A stretch of 5,778 nucleotides of DNA, taken from NCBI GenBank assembly GCA_947470205.1, contig CANISK010000102.1:1-5778 (forward strand), read 5' to 3'. The notes under the pieces are model-generated. The model worked only from the letters and a program-made list of their open reading frames with translations, was not told where the DNA came from and did not search any database. Positions within the stretch are counted from its first letter, which is position 1. Each line of letters begins with the position of its first letter. Positions 1-5,755 of the stretch are shown piece by piece. The translations under genes and the position numbers were made by a program. This DNA comes from Neisseriaceae bacterium (lineage in GTDB: Bacteria; Pseudomonadota; Gammaproteobacteria; Burkholderiales; UBA11063).

Positions 1-42
1 ATCCATTCAATGTAGATAGTCACCTTTTAAAATGAATGTTGG

Positions 43-86
43 ATGTTGTAAAACTGGATTCCCGACGACTTAGGGAATGACAACAT
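43..86. repeat. Palindromic dispersed-type repeat
   Basis: Two nested inverted arms are visible: outer ATGTTGT (43-49) with ACAACAT (80-86), and inner ATTCCC (58-63) with GGGAAT (73-78) around a 9-nt loop. The core reads GGATTCCC...GGGAATGACA, a half-site pattern I recognise from short interspersed palindromes in many bacterial genomes. It resembles the core of the longer element at 2730-2816 (GAGATTGCC...GCAATGACT), in the same orientation. Copy number in the genome cannot be seen here. Confidence 0.5.
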
Positions 87-120
87 TTATTGATTTCTTA
101 TGTCGAATTAGTATTTTATG

Positions 121-133
121 AGGTTATGCAAGA
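121..133 (+). repeat. Left copy of 13-bp inverted repeat
   Basis: AGGTTATGCAAGA is matched exactly, in reverse complement, at 5743-5755. Inward of the perfect 13 bp the similarity continues with interruptions: GGTCTA here against AGCCTA in the other copy, then ATAAT in both after a 3-nt gap. Both copies point inward like transposon terminal repeats, but no transposase lies between them and I see no flanking target duplication. It may be a remnant insertion-sequence end, or chance. Confidence 0.35.
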
Positions 134-196
134 GGTCTATTAATAATTTAAATCTGCTAAGAATGTTATGTTACAGCATTATATTTATCTTTTTTG

Positions 197-231
197 GTGA
201 GCTTAAAATGTTCAAACCAGTTTGAGCTCAC
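197..231. repeat. Nested hairpin upstream of pepA
   Basis: The outer arms are GTGAGCT (197-203) and AGCTCAC (225-231). The inner arms are CAAAC (213-217) and GTTTG (220-224) around a 2-nt loop, leaving a 9-nt one-sided bulge. It lies directly before the candidate pepA -35 box, so it could be a protein-binding site. It could also be a 3' structure of an upstream gene; no U-tract follows it. Confidence 0.35.
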
Positions 232-234
232 GGA

Positions 235-264
235 TTGTTTATGATAAAGATGACTTGCTATAAA
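235..264 (+). promoter_or_regulatory. Weak candidate pepA promoter
   Basis: TTGTTT (235-240), an 18-bp spacer, then TATAAA (259-264). The -10 box matches the sigma-70 consensus at five of six positions and the -35 at three of six. This would give a leader of roughly 100 nt. Chance matches are common in such AT-rich DNA; TATGAT at 320-325 is an alternative -10 without a good -35. Confidence 0.22.
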
Positions 265-368
265 AAATATATCATGTGCTAAGGATTTTATTTTAATGAG
301 GTTACTCTAACTTTAAATGTATGATAAAATCATGGTAATCATAATAAAATTTTAGGAGATAGTGGTCT

Positions 369-1847
369 ATGAAAATTAAAATTAATAAATCAACCATTGA
401 TATTTCTACAAGTCATGAGATCCAATCGGATATAAATATTATATTTGGTTTTGGTAGAGACTTGTTACCAAGTGCAAAAAAAATTATCAAACCATCTGAT
501 ATATCACCACTAGCAGATTTAACCAAAGCTGGGAGTATGCAATTGATATGCTCTCATTCTACATTGCTATTAAGTCTTGGTAGTAAAGAAGAATGTACTC
601 GTGAAATATATCTCAAAGCACTTAAAAAACTTGCCACATATTTATCCAATAACTCCACTATCAAAACTGCAGATATCACGCTTGAACCACAAATTGCAGT
701 TATTACTAAAATTCCTTTCGTGGAATATGCTGAAATGAGTTCATTTCATTTATTAAATTATCTATATTATTTTGATGAAAACAAATCCACCCATAAAAAG
801 CTCTCTCTTACTGAGATAAATTTTGTGTCACAACAGGATATATCTAAAGAGCTAAAAAACTCGATAGCGTTATTGGACGGGGTATTTAAGTTAAAACATT
901 TGGCTAATAATCCAGCAAATATAGTAACTCCAACATATCTGGCAGAAACTGCCGAGAGCTTTAAAAAGATATCCAAACACGTAAAAGTAAAGATATTGGA
1001 TCATAAAGACATAAAACATGAAAAAATGAACGCTTTTTTAGCTGTTGCCAAAGGCTCTGTAGAAGAGCCAAAGTTTATAACTCTAGAATACTCCGGAGGC
1101 AAAGCAAAACAAAAGCCAATTGTCCTTGTGGGCAAAGGGATAACATTTGATAGTGGTGGGATATCGCTTAAGCCTAGTGCTAAAATGGATGAAATGCGTT
1201 ATGATATGTGTGGGGCTGCCACTGTACTAAGTGTATTTTTATCTGTAATACAATTACACCTCCCGATTAACCTTGTGGTGCTAGTGCCCACTTGTGAAAA
1301 CATGCCATCTGGGTGTGCCGTTAAACCAGGTGACATCGTCACCACCATGAATGGACTCACAGTTGAGATTTTAAATACTGATGCGGAAGGTAGACTTATT
1401 TTATGTGATGCATTGACATATGCCAAAAGGTATTCCCCAGAGTGTGTAATTGACGTGGCAACCCTCACGGGAGCTTGTATCGTTGCACTAGGGCATGCTA
1501 TGAGTGGCATGTTTAGTAACGATGACGCTCTTGCAAATGCATTATTGGAGGCGGGTAGTCGTAGTTTGGATAAAATCTGGCGTATGCCTTTGGGTCAAGA
1601 ATATCATGACCTTATAAAAGGGTTGAGTGCTGATATCGCAAATATTGCAACTCCAAGTGTAGCAGGGTCTTCAACCGCTGCATGCTTTCTAGAGAAATTT
1701 GTTGACTACAAATGGGCGCATTTGGATATCGCGGGCACTGCATGGAACAGTCCAGCTCAGTTTAATGGAGAAGAGTATATTGGGGCTAGTGGCAGACCGT
1801 TTTATCTATTAATGAATTTTTTACGTAATCACGCCCATCGTCTTTAA
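369..1847 (+). CDS. pepA: Leucyl aminopeptidase (peptidase family M17)
   Basis: Cytosolic two-metal aminopeptidase that removes N-terminal residues from peptides, chiefly for peptide turnover; family members form hexamers. At 492 residues it is close to E. coli PepA (503). The C-terminal catalytic domain is complete: by spacing against the E. coli enzyme the metal ligands are K256, D261, D279, D338 and E340, and the catalytic residues are K268 and R342. The signature NTDAEGRL lies at 336-343 and YDMCGAA at 278-284. Later conserved blocks are [12 protein letters not shown] (433-444) and HLDIAGTAW (451-459). The N-terminal domain (about 1-160) is much less recognisable, as is usual in M17. In E. 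coli that domain contributes to DNA binding in XerCD recombination and carAB control; whether it does so here cannot be told. ATG is preceded by AGGAG (354-358) at 10 nt. It stands alone on its strand and converges on rsmD, with a terminator 81 nt past the stop. Confidence 0.96.
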   Translation: MKIKINKSTIDISTSHEIQSDINIIFGFGRDLLPSAKKIIKPSDISPLADLTKAGSMQLICSHSTLLLSLGSKEECTREIYLKALKKLATYLSNNSTIKTADITLEPQIAVITKIPFVEYAEMSSFHLLNYLYYFDENKSTHKKLSLTEINFVSQQDISKELKNSIALLDGVFKLKHLANNPANIVTPTYLAETAESFKKISKHVKVKILDHKDIKHEKMNAFLAVAKGSVEEPKFITLEYSGGKAKQKPIVLVGKGITFDSGGISLKPSAKMDEMRYDMCGAATVLSVFLSVIQLHLPINLVVLVPTCENMPSGCAVKPGDIVTTMNGLTVEILNTDAEGRLILCDALTYAKRYSPECVIDVATLTGACIVALGHAMSGMFSNDDALANALLEAGSRSLDKIWRMPLGQEYHDLIKGLSADIANIATPSVAGSSTAACFLEKFVDYKWAHLDIAGTAWNSPAQFNGEEYIGASGRPFYLLMNFLRNHAHRL

Positions 1848-1870
1848 ATTATCAAGATAAAATCTAATAG

Positions 1871-2079
1871 TTGTCCACAGGTAAAATATTAGTATTGATT
1901 TATCAGTATTTTTATTTGTAATATTTTGAAAACGCTTGCAAATAAAGCGTTTTTCTTATTTGTATGTATAATATTTAACTTAAAATAAGTTATTGATATT
2001 TTAGGATTCTATTAACATATGCACAGAGTTATCCACAGGTTATATGATATTATTTGTAGTAACTAAAAAGTTATAAACA
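1871..2079 (+). promoter_or_regulatory. Cluster of DnaA-box-like sites
   Basis: The convergent pepA/rsmD spacer holds one exact match to the DnaA box TTATNCACA (TTATCCACA, 2029-2037) and three one-mismatch sites on the same strand: TTGTCCACA (1871-1879), ATATGCACA (2017-2025) and TTATAAACA (2071-2079). The first and the exact site share a longer 14-bp context differing at one base (AGTTGTCCACAGGT at 1869-1882, AGTTATCCACAGGT at 2027-2040). The surrounding DNA is very AT-rich. This could be a DnaA-titrating or regulatory locus, or an origin. Flanking genes point toward the spacer, which argues against an origin. Confidence 0.4.
1929..1956 (+). terminator. Intrinsic terminator of pepA
   Basis: A 9-bp perfect stem, AAAACGCTT (1929-1937) and AAGCGTTTT (1945-1953), encloses a 7-nt loop and runs into TTTTCT. 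It lies 81 nt after the pepA stop. A-residues at the base of the left arm give a short U-run on the other strand too, so it could also stop transcripts from convergent rsmD, less efficiently. Confidence 0.75.
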
Positions 2080-2105
2080 ATTTATGTTAATAAGATGAAA
2101 AAATA

Positions 2106-2678
2106 CTAATAAATCATATGGTTTGATGTTTTTTGTGGTTGAATGAGGGCATATTGTACGCTACCTGCCCTACCAGATTTTAAAACTGCAAAATCATGCA
2201 TATTTGGTTTTTCTTGATACTCCAAATAAATAACTGTATTTATAAAAATATCTGACTTATTTTTGATGATATCTAAGCTTTGCTGTAGCAGATTAGATGA
2301 ATATGGCGGATCCAGAAAGAGTACATCTGGAGCTTTTGTTAGATTTTTTAAATATATAAGTGCGTCTACGCGGATAATATCTAAATTTATAATACTAAAC
2401 TTAGTTTTAATATTATGGAGGTTTTTAATAGCTATTGGATTATACTCCACCATTGTTACATAGGTGGCATTTCTTGATAATGCCTCAAAACCAAGAGCGC
2501 CACTTCCGGCGAATAAATCTAGACATATTTTATTTGATAAATCTTGTTGTAACCAGTTAAATAAAGTTTCACGAATTCTATTTGGTGTAGGTCTCAAATT
2601 TTCTATATTTGGCACCGATATAGTTCTACCTCGATGAGTTCCTGCTATTATTTTTATACCGGAATTCTCTCTTTTCAT
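2106..2678 (-). CDS. rsmD: 16S rRNA (guanine(966)-N2)-methyltransferase RsmD
   Basis: SAM-dependent methyltransferase that methylates G966 of 16S rRNA during 30S assembly (E. coli numbering). The 190 residues match the family (E. coli 198). RPTPNRIRETLFNWL at 29-43 is the characteristic N-terminal block, LDLFAGSGALGFEAL at 53-67 is SAM-binding motif I, and LDPPY at 122-126 is the N-methyltransferase catalytic motif IV. The C-terminal segment around 167-179 (KSGRAGSVQYALI) also fits RsmD. The only nearby Shine-Dalgarno candidate is GAGG (2692-2695), 13 nt from the ATG, so initiation is probably weak; homology from residue 9 onward supports this start. The gene follows rho by 148 bp, most of which is an 87-bp palindrome. 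The usual proteobacterial partners ftsY and coaD are absent on both sides, so this locus has been rearranged. No clear own promoter was found; read-through from rho is possible. Confidence 0.94.
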   Translation of the reverse strand: MKRENSGIKIIAGTHRGRTISVPNIENLRPTPNRIRETLFNWLQQDLSNKICLDLFAGSGALGFEALSRNATYVTMVEYNPIAIKNLHNIKTKFSIINLDIIRVDALIYLKNLTKAPDVLFLDPPYSSNLLQQSLDIIKNKSDIFINTVIYLEYQEKPNMHDFAVLKSGRAGSVQYALIQPQKTSNHMIY

Positions 2679-2729
2679 TTAAAATATTTTACCTCAAATC
2701 TCACATACGCAATAAAACGCAACATTTAA

Positions 2730-2816
2730 CAGCTGGGTATCGAACAATGAGATTGCCACACCATGATAAATCATGGTTTGCAATGACTGTGTTTGATGGG
2801 TGCTTATCCCAAACTG
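2730..2816. repeat. 87-bp imperfect palindromic element after rho
   Basis: The element folds back over nearly its whole length. The centre is ACCATGAT (2760-2767), AA, ATCATGGT (2770-2777). Further out, ATTGC (2752-2756) pairs with GCAAT (2780-2784), ATCGAACA (2739-2746) with TGTTTGAT (2790-2797, one G-T wobble), and the ends CAG..GGG.TA (2730-2739) with TATCCCAAACTG (2805-2816). It starts 10 bp past the rho stop. No transposase or U-tract accompanies it, so it looks like a dispersed repeat or miniature non-autonomous element rather than a classical terminator, though its RNA would protect or delimit the rho 3' end. Confidence 0.6.
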
Positions 2817-2826
2817 GCGTTATTGG

Positions 2827-4095
2827 TTATTTACTTCCAGTTCTCATCGCATCAAAAAAATTACTATTGGTTTTACTGTCACTAACTTTTTCAGTAAGAA
2901 ATGTTATTGCTTCTAGTGGAGACATGGTTGCCATCAATTTACGAAGAATCCATACTTTATGTAATAAATCTTTGTGGAATAGAAGTTCTTCGCGGCGTGT
3001 ACTAGAACGAAGTACATCTATTGCGGGGTATATACGACGTTGTGCAATATCCCTATCCAGATGAAGCTCCATATTACCAGTACTTTTAAATTCTTCATAT
3101 ATTACGTCATCCATACGTGACCCAGTATCTATCAATGCCGTTGCAATAATGGTGAGCGATCCACCTTCTTCTATATTTCTTGCCGCTCCAAAGAACCTCT
3201 TTGGTCTATGTAATGCATTTGCATCTAATCCACCAGTTAATACCTTACCTGACGCTGGAGAAACAGTGTTATAAGCTCTAGCTAATCTGGTTATGGAATC
3301 TAGTAGAATTATCACATCTCTCTTGTGTTCAACAAGTCTTTTTGCACGCTCTAGTACCATTTCCGCTACTTGCACATGCCTTGATGCCGGTTCGTCAAAA
3401 GTGGAAGATATAACTTCACCCTTAACTGAACGTTGCATATCTGTAACTTCTTCTGGACGCTCATCAATTAATAACACCAAAAGTTCCGCATCTGGTGCAT
3501 TTGCGGTGATTGAATGGGCTATTTGTTGCAACATCATCGTTTTACCAGTTTTTGGTGGTGCCACAATGAGTGCTCTTTGCCCTTTTCCTATCGGAGCTAT
3601 AATATCTATTATTCTACCTGTGATTGAATCTTTTGGATCTTTTGTTTCGCGTTCTAAAATTAGTTGTTTATTTGGAAAAAGCGGAGTTAGGTTTTCAAAT
3701 AAAATCTTATGTTTGTTTGCCTCAGATTCTCCACCGTTTACTTTATCCAGTTTTACCAATGCAAAGTATTTTTCTGTATCTTTGGGCATTCTGATCTCAC
3801 CCTCAACATTATCTCCAGTTTGTAAGCTAAATCTTCTAATTTGACTGGGGCTAATGTAGATATCATCATGACTTGCAAGATACGATGTATCCGGAGAGCG
3901 CAAAAAACCAAAGCCATCTGGCAACACCTCTAATACCCCACCTCCATATATGGTATCTCCAGCTTCGGCGCGTTTTCTTAAAATGGCAAATAATATATCG
4001 TGTTTACGTAATTTACTCACTTCTTCAATATTTAAACTCACTGCCATTTCAAGTAACTGAGCAATGTGTAAATCTTTAATTTCTGATAAATACAT
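2827..4095 (-). CDS. rho: Transcription termination factor Rho
   Basis: Hexameric RNA-dependent ATPase and helicase that ends transcription at Rho-dependent sites; 422 residues against 419 in E. coli, so full length. The N-terminal helical part (1-47) is followed by the RNA-binding cold-shock-like domain with GFGFLR (61-66) and [13 protein letters not shown] (77-89). The ATPase core has Walker A APPKTGKT (179-186), Walker B VIILLDS (261-267), the Q-loop region [11 protein letters not shown] (285-295) and STRREELL (365-372), carrying the arginine-finger region. There is no large insertion in the N-terminal domain of the kind seen in Actinobacteria. Residues 66-121 look betaproteobacterial. The start is set by homology ([10 protein letters not shown] against MHLSELK in relatives); its AGGA (4100-4103) is only 4 nt from ATG, which is short and may limit translation. 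It lies downstream of trxA but 409 bp away, with a candidate own promoter in the gap. Rho commonly autoregulates through its leader; this spacer would be the place. Confidence 0.97.
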   Translation of the reverse strand: MYLSEIKDLHIAQLLEMAVSLNIEEVSKLRKHDILFAILRKRAEAGDTIYGGGVLEVLPDGFGFLRSPDTSYLASHDDIYISPSQIRRFSLQTGDNVEGEIRMPKDTEKYFALVKLDKVNGGESEANKHKILFENLTPLFPNKQLILERETKDPKDSITGRIIDIIAPIGKGQRALIVAPPKTGKTMMLQQIAHSITANAPDAELLVLLIDERPEEVTDMQRSVKGEVISSTFDEPASRHVQVAEMVLERAKRLVEHKRDVIILLDSITRLARAYNTVSPASGKVLTGGLDANALHRPKRFFGAARNIEEGGSLTIIATALIDTGSRMDDVIYEEFKSTGNMELHLDRDIAQRRIYPAIDVLRSSTRREELLFHKDLLHKVWILRKLMATMSPLEAITFLTEKVSDSKTNSNFFDAMRTGSK

Positions 4096-4305
4096 AATAT
4101 CCTATCTTATAAATAAATTAAATTGAATAATAAAATTATTTGAGTATATTTTAACGAATAGTCAAGTTTATTGCACTCAAACAACACTAAGAAAATCTTT
4201 GTTGTGATTAAATGTATTGATAAAATAAATAATTTTTGAATCTCTTTAAGGGGGTTGATTTTTATTGTGATGCCAAATATAAGAAATTAATAAAAAATTT
4301 ATACC

Positions 4306-4328
4306 AAAAATTGATATTCAAATATCAA
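4306..4328 (-). terminator. AT-rich hairpin with T-run, possible terminator
   Basis: TTGATATT and AATATCAA (4311-4328) form a perfect 8-bp inverted repeat around two bases. On the - strand it is followed at once by TTTTT (4306-4310). It lies 176 nt after the trxA stop and could end the rpe-trxA transcript. The stem has a single G-C pair, so it would be a weak terminator. It also overlaps the -10 of the candidate rho promoter and may instead be an operator. Confidence 0.35.
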
Positions 4329-4344
4329 CACGTAAGGTTGTCAA
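4316..4344 (-). promoter_or_regulatory. Candidate rho promoter
   Basis: On the - strand a perfect -35 TTGACA (4344-4339) is followed by a 17-bp spacer and TTGAAT (4321-4316), four of six matches to TATAAT. The start would fall near 4309, giving a leader of roughly 210 nt before rho. The -10 lies inside the palindrome at 4311-4328, which would suit repression or autoregulation. Confidence 0.35.
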
Positions 4345-4427
4345 GCCTCCATAGAGGATGATTACAAACATTAATATTGTTTTATACATGAATTAATTTT
4401 GTCAGGTATGAAGGATAATAATGAATC

Positions 4428-4484
4428 TACACTCAAATAATTTTGATGTTCAACATGGTTGAAAATTTAAAGGCGATGAGTGTA
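4428..4484. repeat. Nested inverted repeat behind trxA
   Basis: The outer arms TACACTCA (4428-4435) and TGAGTGTA (4477-4484) are perfect 8-bp complements. Inside lies a 6-bp hairpin, TTCAAC (4449-4454) and GTTGAA (4458-4463), with a 3-nt loop. The element begins 20 bp past the trxA stop and could be a 3'-end stabilising structure or a small palindromic repeat. No T-run follows on the - strand. Confidence 0.4.
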
Positions 4485-4504
4485 ATAATGTATTGTAGTA
4501 AATA

Positions 4505-4828
4505 TTATATACTGCTATCAATAAATGTAGATAATTGGTTTTTCGTTACTCCACCAACTTTGGTGCCAACTAATTGACCATTTTTGAATAATAATAGTGT
4601 GGGAATACCACGCACTCCATATGTTCCAGGTGTGGAGGTGTTTTCATCTACGTTCACCTTTACCACTTTTAGTCTACCTAAATATTCTAAGGATAAGTCA
4701 TCTAAAATAGGTGCTATGGATCTACAAGGTCCGCACCATGGTGCCCAAAAATCTACCAATACTGGCGTATCTGACTGCAGCACTACTTCATCAAAAGAAG
4801 AGTCTGTTGCATATACTACATTACTCAT
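4505..4828 (-). CDS. trxA: Thioredoxin 1
   Basis: Small cytosolic thiol-disulfide oxidoreductase that reduces protein disulfides and supplies electrons to enzymes such as ribonucleotide reductase; it is itself recharged by thioredoxin reductase. The 107 residues equal the usual length (E. coli 108 with Met). The active site WCGPC is at 31-35, the buried Asp at 26 (VDFWA, 25-29), and the cis-proline loop GIPT at 74-77 (P76). The glycines of the C-terminal part (92-93, VGG) are also in place, so the fold should be whole. There is no signal peptide. Start ATG has AAGG (4840-4843) at 11 nt. It follows rpe by 34 bp on the same strand, indicating one transcript; rho, a common downstream neighbour in betaproteobacteria, comes next after 409 bp. 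Confidence 0.96.
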   Translation of the reverse strand: MSNVVYATDSSFDEVVLQSDTPVLVDFWAPWCGPCRSIAPILDDLSLEYLGRLKVVKVNVDENTSTPGTYGVRGIPTLLLFKNGQLVGTKVGGVTKNQLSTFIDSSI

Positions 4829-4862
4829 GCGTATTTATACCTTTTAAATATAACTACCGATA

Positions 4863-5537
4863 TTATACTACATTTAACTTGCTCTGCATATTTTTTATTG
4901 CATTAATATAATCACCAGATTTAAAAATCGCGTTCCCAGCCACAAATGCATTGGCACCACATGATGCAAGTTTGGCAATATTATCGGCATTTACACCACC
5001 GTCTACCTGTAAAATGATATTTTTATTATAGCGATCAATCAATTTTCTAATTTTAACTATTTTTTGATAAGAGGATTGGATAAATTGCTGTCCACCAAAA
5101 CCTGGATTTACTGACATTACTAACACTAGGTCTAATTTGTCTAATATATAATCTAAATATGTAGTAGGAGTTGCGGGGTTGAGAGCAATACCTGCTTTTA
5201 AACCATAACTCTTAATGAGATCAATGCTTCTATCCACATGGATAGTTGCATCTGGGTGTATTGTGATAATATTTGCACCTGCTTTTGCAAATGCGTGTAT
5301 CATTTCATCCACAGGGCTCACCATAAGATGGACATCAATTGGTGTGGTTTTGGTGTATGGCTTAATAGCACTACACACCATAGCACCAAATGTGAGATTT
5401 GGCACATAATGGTTATCCATTACATCCACATGTATCCAGTCTGCTCCAGCATTTATCACATTTGTAATTTCATTGCCAAGATTAGCAAAATCTGCAGATA
5501 ATATGCTTGGCGAAATTATATATTTTTTTGTCACCAT
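4863..5537 (-). CDS. rpe: Ribulose-phosphate 3-epimerase
   Basis: Interconverts D-ribulose 5-phosphate and D-xylulose 5-phosphate in the non-oxidative pentose phosphate pathway, a cytosolic (beta/alpha)8 barrel enzyme. The 224 residues match the family (E. coli 225). The N-terminal SPSILSADFANLG (9-21) is the family signature. Metal ligands and catalytic acids are H36 and D38 in WIHVDVMD (34-41), H70 in DVHLM (68-72) and D179 in VDGGVN (178-183). The catalytic loop SVNPGFGGQQFI (142-153) and the phosphate-binding GNAIF (201-205) are present. Start ATG has a strong AAGGAG (5544-5549) at 6 nt, the best ribosome binding site in the window. It heads an apparent rpe-trxA unit; in many proteobacteria rpe is instead followed by gph. 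A promoter candidate at 5659-5687 would place a tandem octamer repeat in its leader. Confidence 0.96.
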   Translation of the reverse strand: MVTKKYIISPSILSADFANLGNEITNVINAGADWIHVDVMDNHYVPNLTFGAMVCSAIKPYTKTTPIDVHLMVSPVDEMIHAFAKAGANIITIHPDATIHVDRSIDLIKSYGLKAGIALNPATPTTYLDYILDKLDLVLVMSVNPGFGGQQFIQSSYQKIVKIRKLIDRYNKNIILQVDGGVNADNIAKLASCGANAFVAGNAIFKSGDYINAIKNMQSKLNVV

Positions 5538-5604
5538 AAAACGCTCCTTTTATTTAAAAAACAATAATATTTTTGCCAACACATAACGTTTAATTATTAT
5601 TTTT

Positions 5605-5630
5605 ATTCTTCAATTCTTCAATTCTTCAAT
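5605..5630. repeat. Tandem octamer repeat upstream of rpe
   Basis: Three perfect head-to-tail copies of ATTCTTCA (5605-5612, 5613-5620, 5621-5628) plus the first two bases of a fourth. On the rpe strand the unit reads TGAAGAAT. It lies 68-91 bp upstream of the rpe ATG, probably inside the transcribed leader. Such simple repeats are prone to slippage, so copy number may vary between strains. Confidence 0.8.
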
Positions 5631-5658
5631 AATAGTATTTATATTTATTTTTCTGGCT

Positions 5659-5687
5659 TTTATAGCTAAACAATGGTTATATGCTAA
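5659..5687 (-). promoter_or_regulatory. Candidate rpe-trxA promoter
   Basis: On the - strand TTAGCA (5687-5682), a 17-bp spacer, then TATAAA (5664-5659). Matches are four of six for the -35 and five of six for the -10. The start would fall near 5652, giving a leader of about 115 nt that carries the octamer repeat. AT-rich context makes chance matches likely. Confidence 0.33.
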
Positions 5688-5742
5688 TACTTTTTTTGCT
5701 GACAAATAATAGCGTAAAACTAACTCAAAAGATTATTAGGCT

Positions 5743-5755
5743 TCTTGCATAACCT
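5743..5755 (-). repeat. Right copy of 13-bp inverted repeat
   Basis: TCTTGCATAACCT is the exact reverse complement of 121-133, with weaker similarity continuing inward (AGGCT at 5738-5742, ATTAT at 5732-5736). Together the pair would bracket about 5.6 kb holding all five genes. Since these are core genes, two independent remnants of the same repeat or insertion-sequence end are more plausible than one transposon. Confidence 0.35.

Larger units (their letters stand above)
1..368. other. Non-coding region upstream of pepA
   Basis: No convincing gene is present on either strand; the open frames are very short. The stretch holds a GGATTCCC/GGGAATGAC palindrome (43-86), a 13-bp motif matched in inverted orientation near the right end of the window (121-133), a nested hairpin (197-231), a weak promoter candidate (235-264), a small palindrome ATGAT-aaa-ATCAT (321-333) and the pepA ribosome binding site AGGAG (354-358). 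The gene to the left is not visible, so part of this stretch may belong to its tail region. Confidence 0.6.
4096..4504 (-). other. rho upstream region / trxA-rho spacer
   Basis: This is 409 bp without a convincing gene. Reading toward rho on the - strand it contains a nested hairpin behind trxA (4428-4484), a short C-rich/G-rich hairpin CCTC-cata-GAGG (4346-4357), a promoter candidate (4316-4344), an 8-bp palindrome followed by five T (4311-4328), a run of five C (4251-4255), and an imperfect hairpin (4181-4205; ACAAC with GTTGT, AAG with CTT). A second -35-like TTGACT at 4160-4165 has no good -10. If transcription starts near 4309, the rho leader is about 210 nt, long enough for autoregulation. 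Confidence 0.5.

Noticed and set aside
1199..1510. 103-codon open frame on the - strand
   Set aside because: Antisense to the metal-binding core of pepA; no independent support.
2747..3064. 105-codon open frame on the + strand
   Set aside because: It starts inside the palindromic element and then runs antisense through the end of rho. The protein has no family features and there is no ribosome binding site.
3293..3844. 183-codon open frame on the + strand
   Set aside because: Antisense to the conserved ATPase core of rho. The composition is Ser/Ile-rich, typical of a mirrored frame, and no domain is recognisable.
4421..4462. 13-codon frame MNLHSNNFDVQHG on the + strand with AAGGA upstream
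   Set aside because: Very short, overlaps the inverted repeat behind trxA, and a purine-rich stretch before an ATG is expected by chance in such DNA.
5222..5312. Further DnaA-box-like strings (CTATCCACA, TCATCCACA)
   Set aside because: They lie inside the rpe coding sequence, each has a mismatch, and they are explained by the codons of conserved residues.
121..5755. A composite transposon carrying all five genes
   Set aside because: The cargo is core housekeeping genes, there is no transposase, the repeats are only 13 bp exact, and no target duplication is visible.
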